Below, one piece after another: positions 40,454 through 41,607 of a stretch of DNA of 41,607 nt. Within the stretch, counting starts at the first letter, position 1. Every line of letters begins with the position of its first letter. This DNA comes from Akkermansia sp. GTDB taxonomy: Bacteria > Verrucomicrobiota > Verrucomicrobiia > Verrucomicrobiales > Akkermansiaceae. The notes below the pieces were generated by a model. The model was not told the DNA's origin, searched no databases, and saw only the letters and a program-made list of their open reading frames with translations. Both the position numbers and the translations under genes were made by a program. The DNA lies in NCBI GenBank assembly GCA_030536145.1, contig JAUNQN010000024.1, positions 1 through 41,607 of the forward strand. The letters run 5' to 3'.

Positions 40454-41552
40454 TATAACATGTCCTTAATTGGCGGCGTACCTGACGCTTGATTTTTGAA
40501 AGAAGTTGCGCACCTTATCCGGGGTGACCTTGGTTGTTTCCATGTGCCCGCATACTTGACGCTCCAGTTCCTCCTTGTTGACGGCGGGTTCGCGCTGCCC
40601 CACCCCAAGTTTCAAATCGCTGTTGACCAGCTCGTCGGGGGTGAGTTCGGGAGAGTACGCGGGCAGGTAGAAAATCTTTATCTCCTTGCGGTGCCTTGCC
40701 GCCCATGCCCGCACCAGCTTGGCATGGTGCACCCGCAGGTTATCCACGACAAGCACTGTTTTTCTCGATGTGCTGTCGTGAACCACAGCTTGGGCAAAAC
40801 GGAGGAAACGACGCACGTTGAGAGCTCCCGAGTAAACATGAAACGAGAGCGCTCCGCGGCAGCTTACAGCGGATATCATGCTGATGCGGCACGACACGAC
40901 GGAGGTGACAGAAAGCAGCGGGGTCTGCCCCTTGGGGGCGTACCCGCGCTGAAAGTTTTCTCGGGTACCCACCCCCGTTTCATCGCACCAGTATATCTCT
41001 GCGCCAACACTTTTGGCGGCCTTTCGGATGCGCGGATAATTGCGCTCCAGCCACCGCCGAACCTGCACAGGTCTTTGTTCGCGTGCGCGCTTTTCCGGCC
41101 TCTGCGGTGTGAACCCGTTGCGCTGCATGTACAGACGCACGGTGCGCAGGGGCATGTCCAATCCGAACTCCACACGGATAAGCTCGCAAATTGCCTTGGC
41201 GTTCCACAATGCGAAACGGAACTTGTACTGCGTGGGAGTCTTGTCTACTATCATGGATAGCAGCTTGCCCTCCTGTTCCGGCGCAAGCGTGCGTCCAACG
41301 CCCTTACGCCGCCCGTGTCTCCCCTCGTGTTGCACGCGTTCCCCCTTGATTTTATATGCGCGCACCCAACGGGTGGCCGTTCGGAGACATATGTCAAGTG
41401 CGCGAGCACTCGCCGCCACGTTTCCGCTTTTTTTGTACAAGCGGAAGAACTGTTGCTTGACCTGATGACGTTCCTCTATGGTGAGATGCTGGAGATTTTG
41501 CTGCGTGGTTTTCCTCTTCATCGCACAGCATTATAACACGGACACGTTTATA
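40454..41552. mobile_element. IS630-type insertion sequence
   Basis: About 1.1 kb with one transposase gene. Both ends show imperfect inverted repeats: TATAACATGTCC (40454-40465) and, on the minus strand, TATAAACGTGTCC (41552-41540). Both begin at a TA dinucleotide, the duplicated target of this family. The stop codon lies immediately inside the left end. The element appears intact and may still be mobile. Confidence 0.75.
40466..41521 (-). CDS. IS630 family transposase
   Basis: A 351-residue transposase. The N-terminal third holds two HTH-like segments (VAASARALDICLRTATRWV and a winged linker). The DDE catalytic triad is Asp180 (IYWCDETGVG), Asp260 (VLVVDNLRVHH) and Glu297 (SPELTPDEL), with the spacing usual for IS630/Tc1-mariner enzymes. 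The frame is intact without programmed frameshift, whereas many IS630 relatives need one. A perfect extended -10 (TGTTATAAT) ends eight bases before the ATG. Confidence 0.93.
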   Translation of the reverse strand: MKRKTTQQNLQHLTIEERHQVKQQFFRLYKKSGNVAASARALDICLRTATRWVRAYKIKGERVQHEGRHGRRKGVGRTLAPEQEGKLLSMIVDKTPTQYKFRFALWNAKAICELIRVEFGLDMPLRTVRLYMQRNGFTPQRPEKRAREQRPVQVRRWLERNYPRIRKAAKSVGAEIYWCDETGVGTRENFQRGYAPKGQTPLLSVTSVVSCRISMISAVSCRGALSFHVYSGALNVRRFLRFAQAVVHDSTSRKTVLVVDNLRVHHAKLVRAWAARHRKEIKIFYLPAYSPELTPDELVNSDLKLGVGQREPAVNKEELERQVCGHMETTKVTPDKVRNFFQKSSVRYAAN

Positions 41553-41558
41553 CGCCAA
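41530..41558 (-). promoter_or_regulatory. Transposase promoter spanning the IS end
   Basis: On the minus strand the -10 TATAAT (41535-41530) is inside the element. The -35 TTGGCG (41558-41553), 17 bp away, lies in the flanking DNA just outside the TA junction. The ATG starts eight bases after the -10. Confidence 0.55.
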
Positions 41559-41607
41559 GTCAATAATTAAAGAAGCGAGAAATGCAGGCGTAGAAATATA
41601 ACTAGCA

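Overview
The window is strongly G+C-rich bacterial chromosome, apart from short A+T-rich stretches around 9200-9480, 14440-14530, 34440-34680 and 36540-36710. The gene content fits a host-associated Gram-negative bacterium. There is a secreted GH33 sialidase, a secreted GH84 beta-N-acetylglucosaminidase, an LpxR-type lipid A deacylase, many Sec-exported and lipoprotein products, and a System II (ResB/CcsA) cytochrome c maturation module. This is most like a mucin-degrading member of the Verrucomicrobia (Akkermansia-like). That assignment is inferred from gene content, because the window has no rRNA.

Layout. At 1-6193 lie a DUF1232 membrane protein, a convergent Sel1-repeat/queG pair, and then lpxR-like, two ResB-like genes and ccsA. 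Polyphosphate kinase (6216-8294, minus) diverges from the DUF177-rpmF pair and plsX (8414-10548). A 153-bp miniature inverted-repeat element with target duplication sits between rpmF and plsX. At 10647-13855 two paralogous proteins with U32-like cysteine signatures are co-directional with metK. At 13939-18349 a zinc-ribbon protein diverges from a small HTH protein, followed by a very large membrane Ser/Thr kinase with a four-fold repeated extracytoplasmic region. At 18382-21804 (minus) is an exoA-nrnA-truB-ribF operon.

At 21928-29883 is a cell-surface block: sialidase, an active Deg protease, a lipoprotein paralogue that has lost the catalytic His and Ser, a beta-helix protein, a PI-PLC-like protein and an NlpC/P60-like protein. 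At 29986-34369 is an apparent murA operon with a hexose-6-phosphate mutarotase, a SanA-like protein and a divergent MenD-like ThDP protein. After an A+T-rich gap come a small secreted lysozyme-like protein, an AAA/DUF4143 ATPase, a three-copy 33-bp-period repeat, the GH84 hexosaminidase with pdxH, and an intact IS630-type insertion sequence at the right edge.

The most striking global signal is promoter architecture. Near-consensus sigma70-type promoters (almost always a 17-bp spacer) lie 6-10 bases in front of the start codons of about eleven genes on both strands. The predicted transcription start then falls on or beside the initiation codon, which predicts leaderless mRNAs, including two with GTG starts. 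Many internal operon genes also lack an obvious Shine-Dalgarno sequence.
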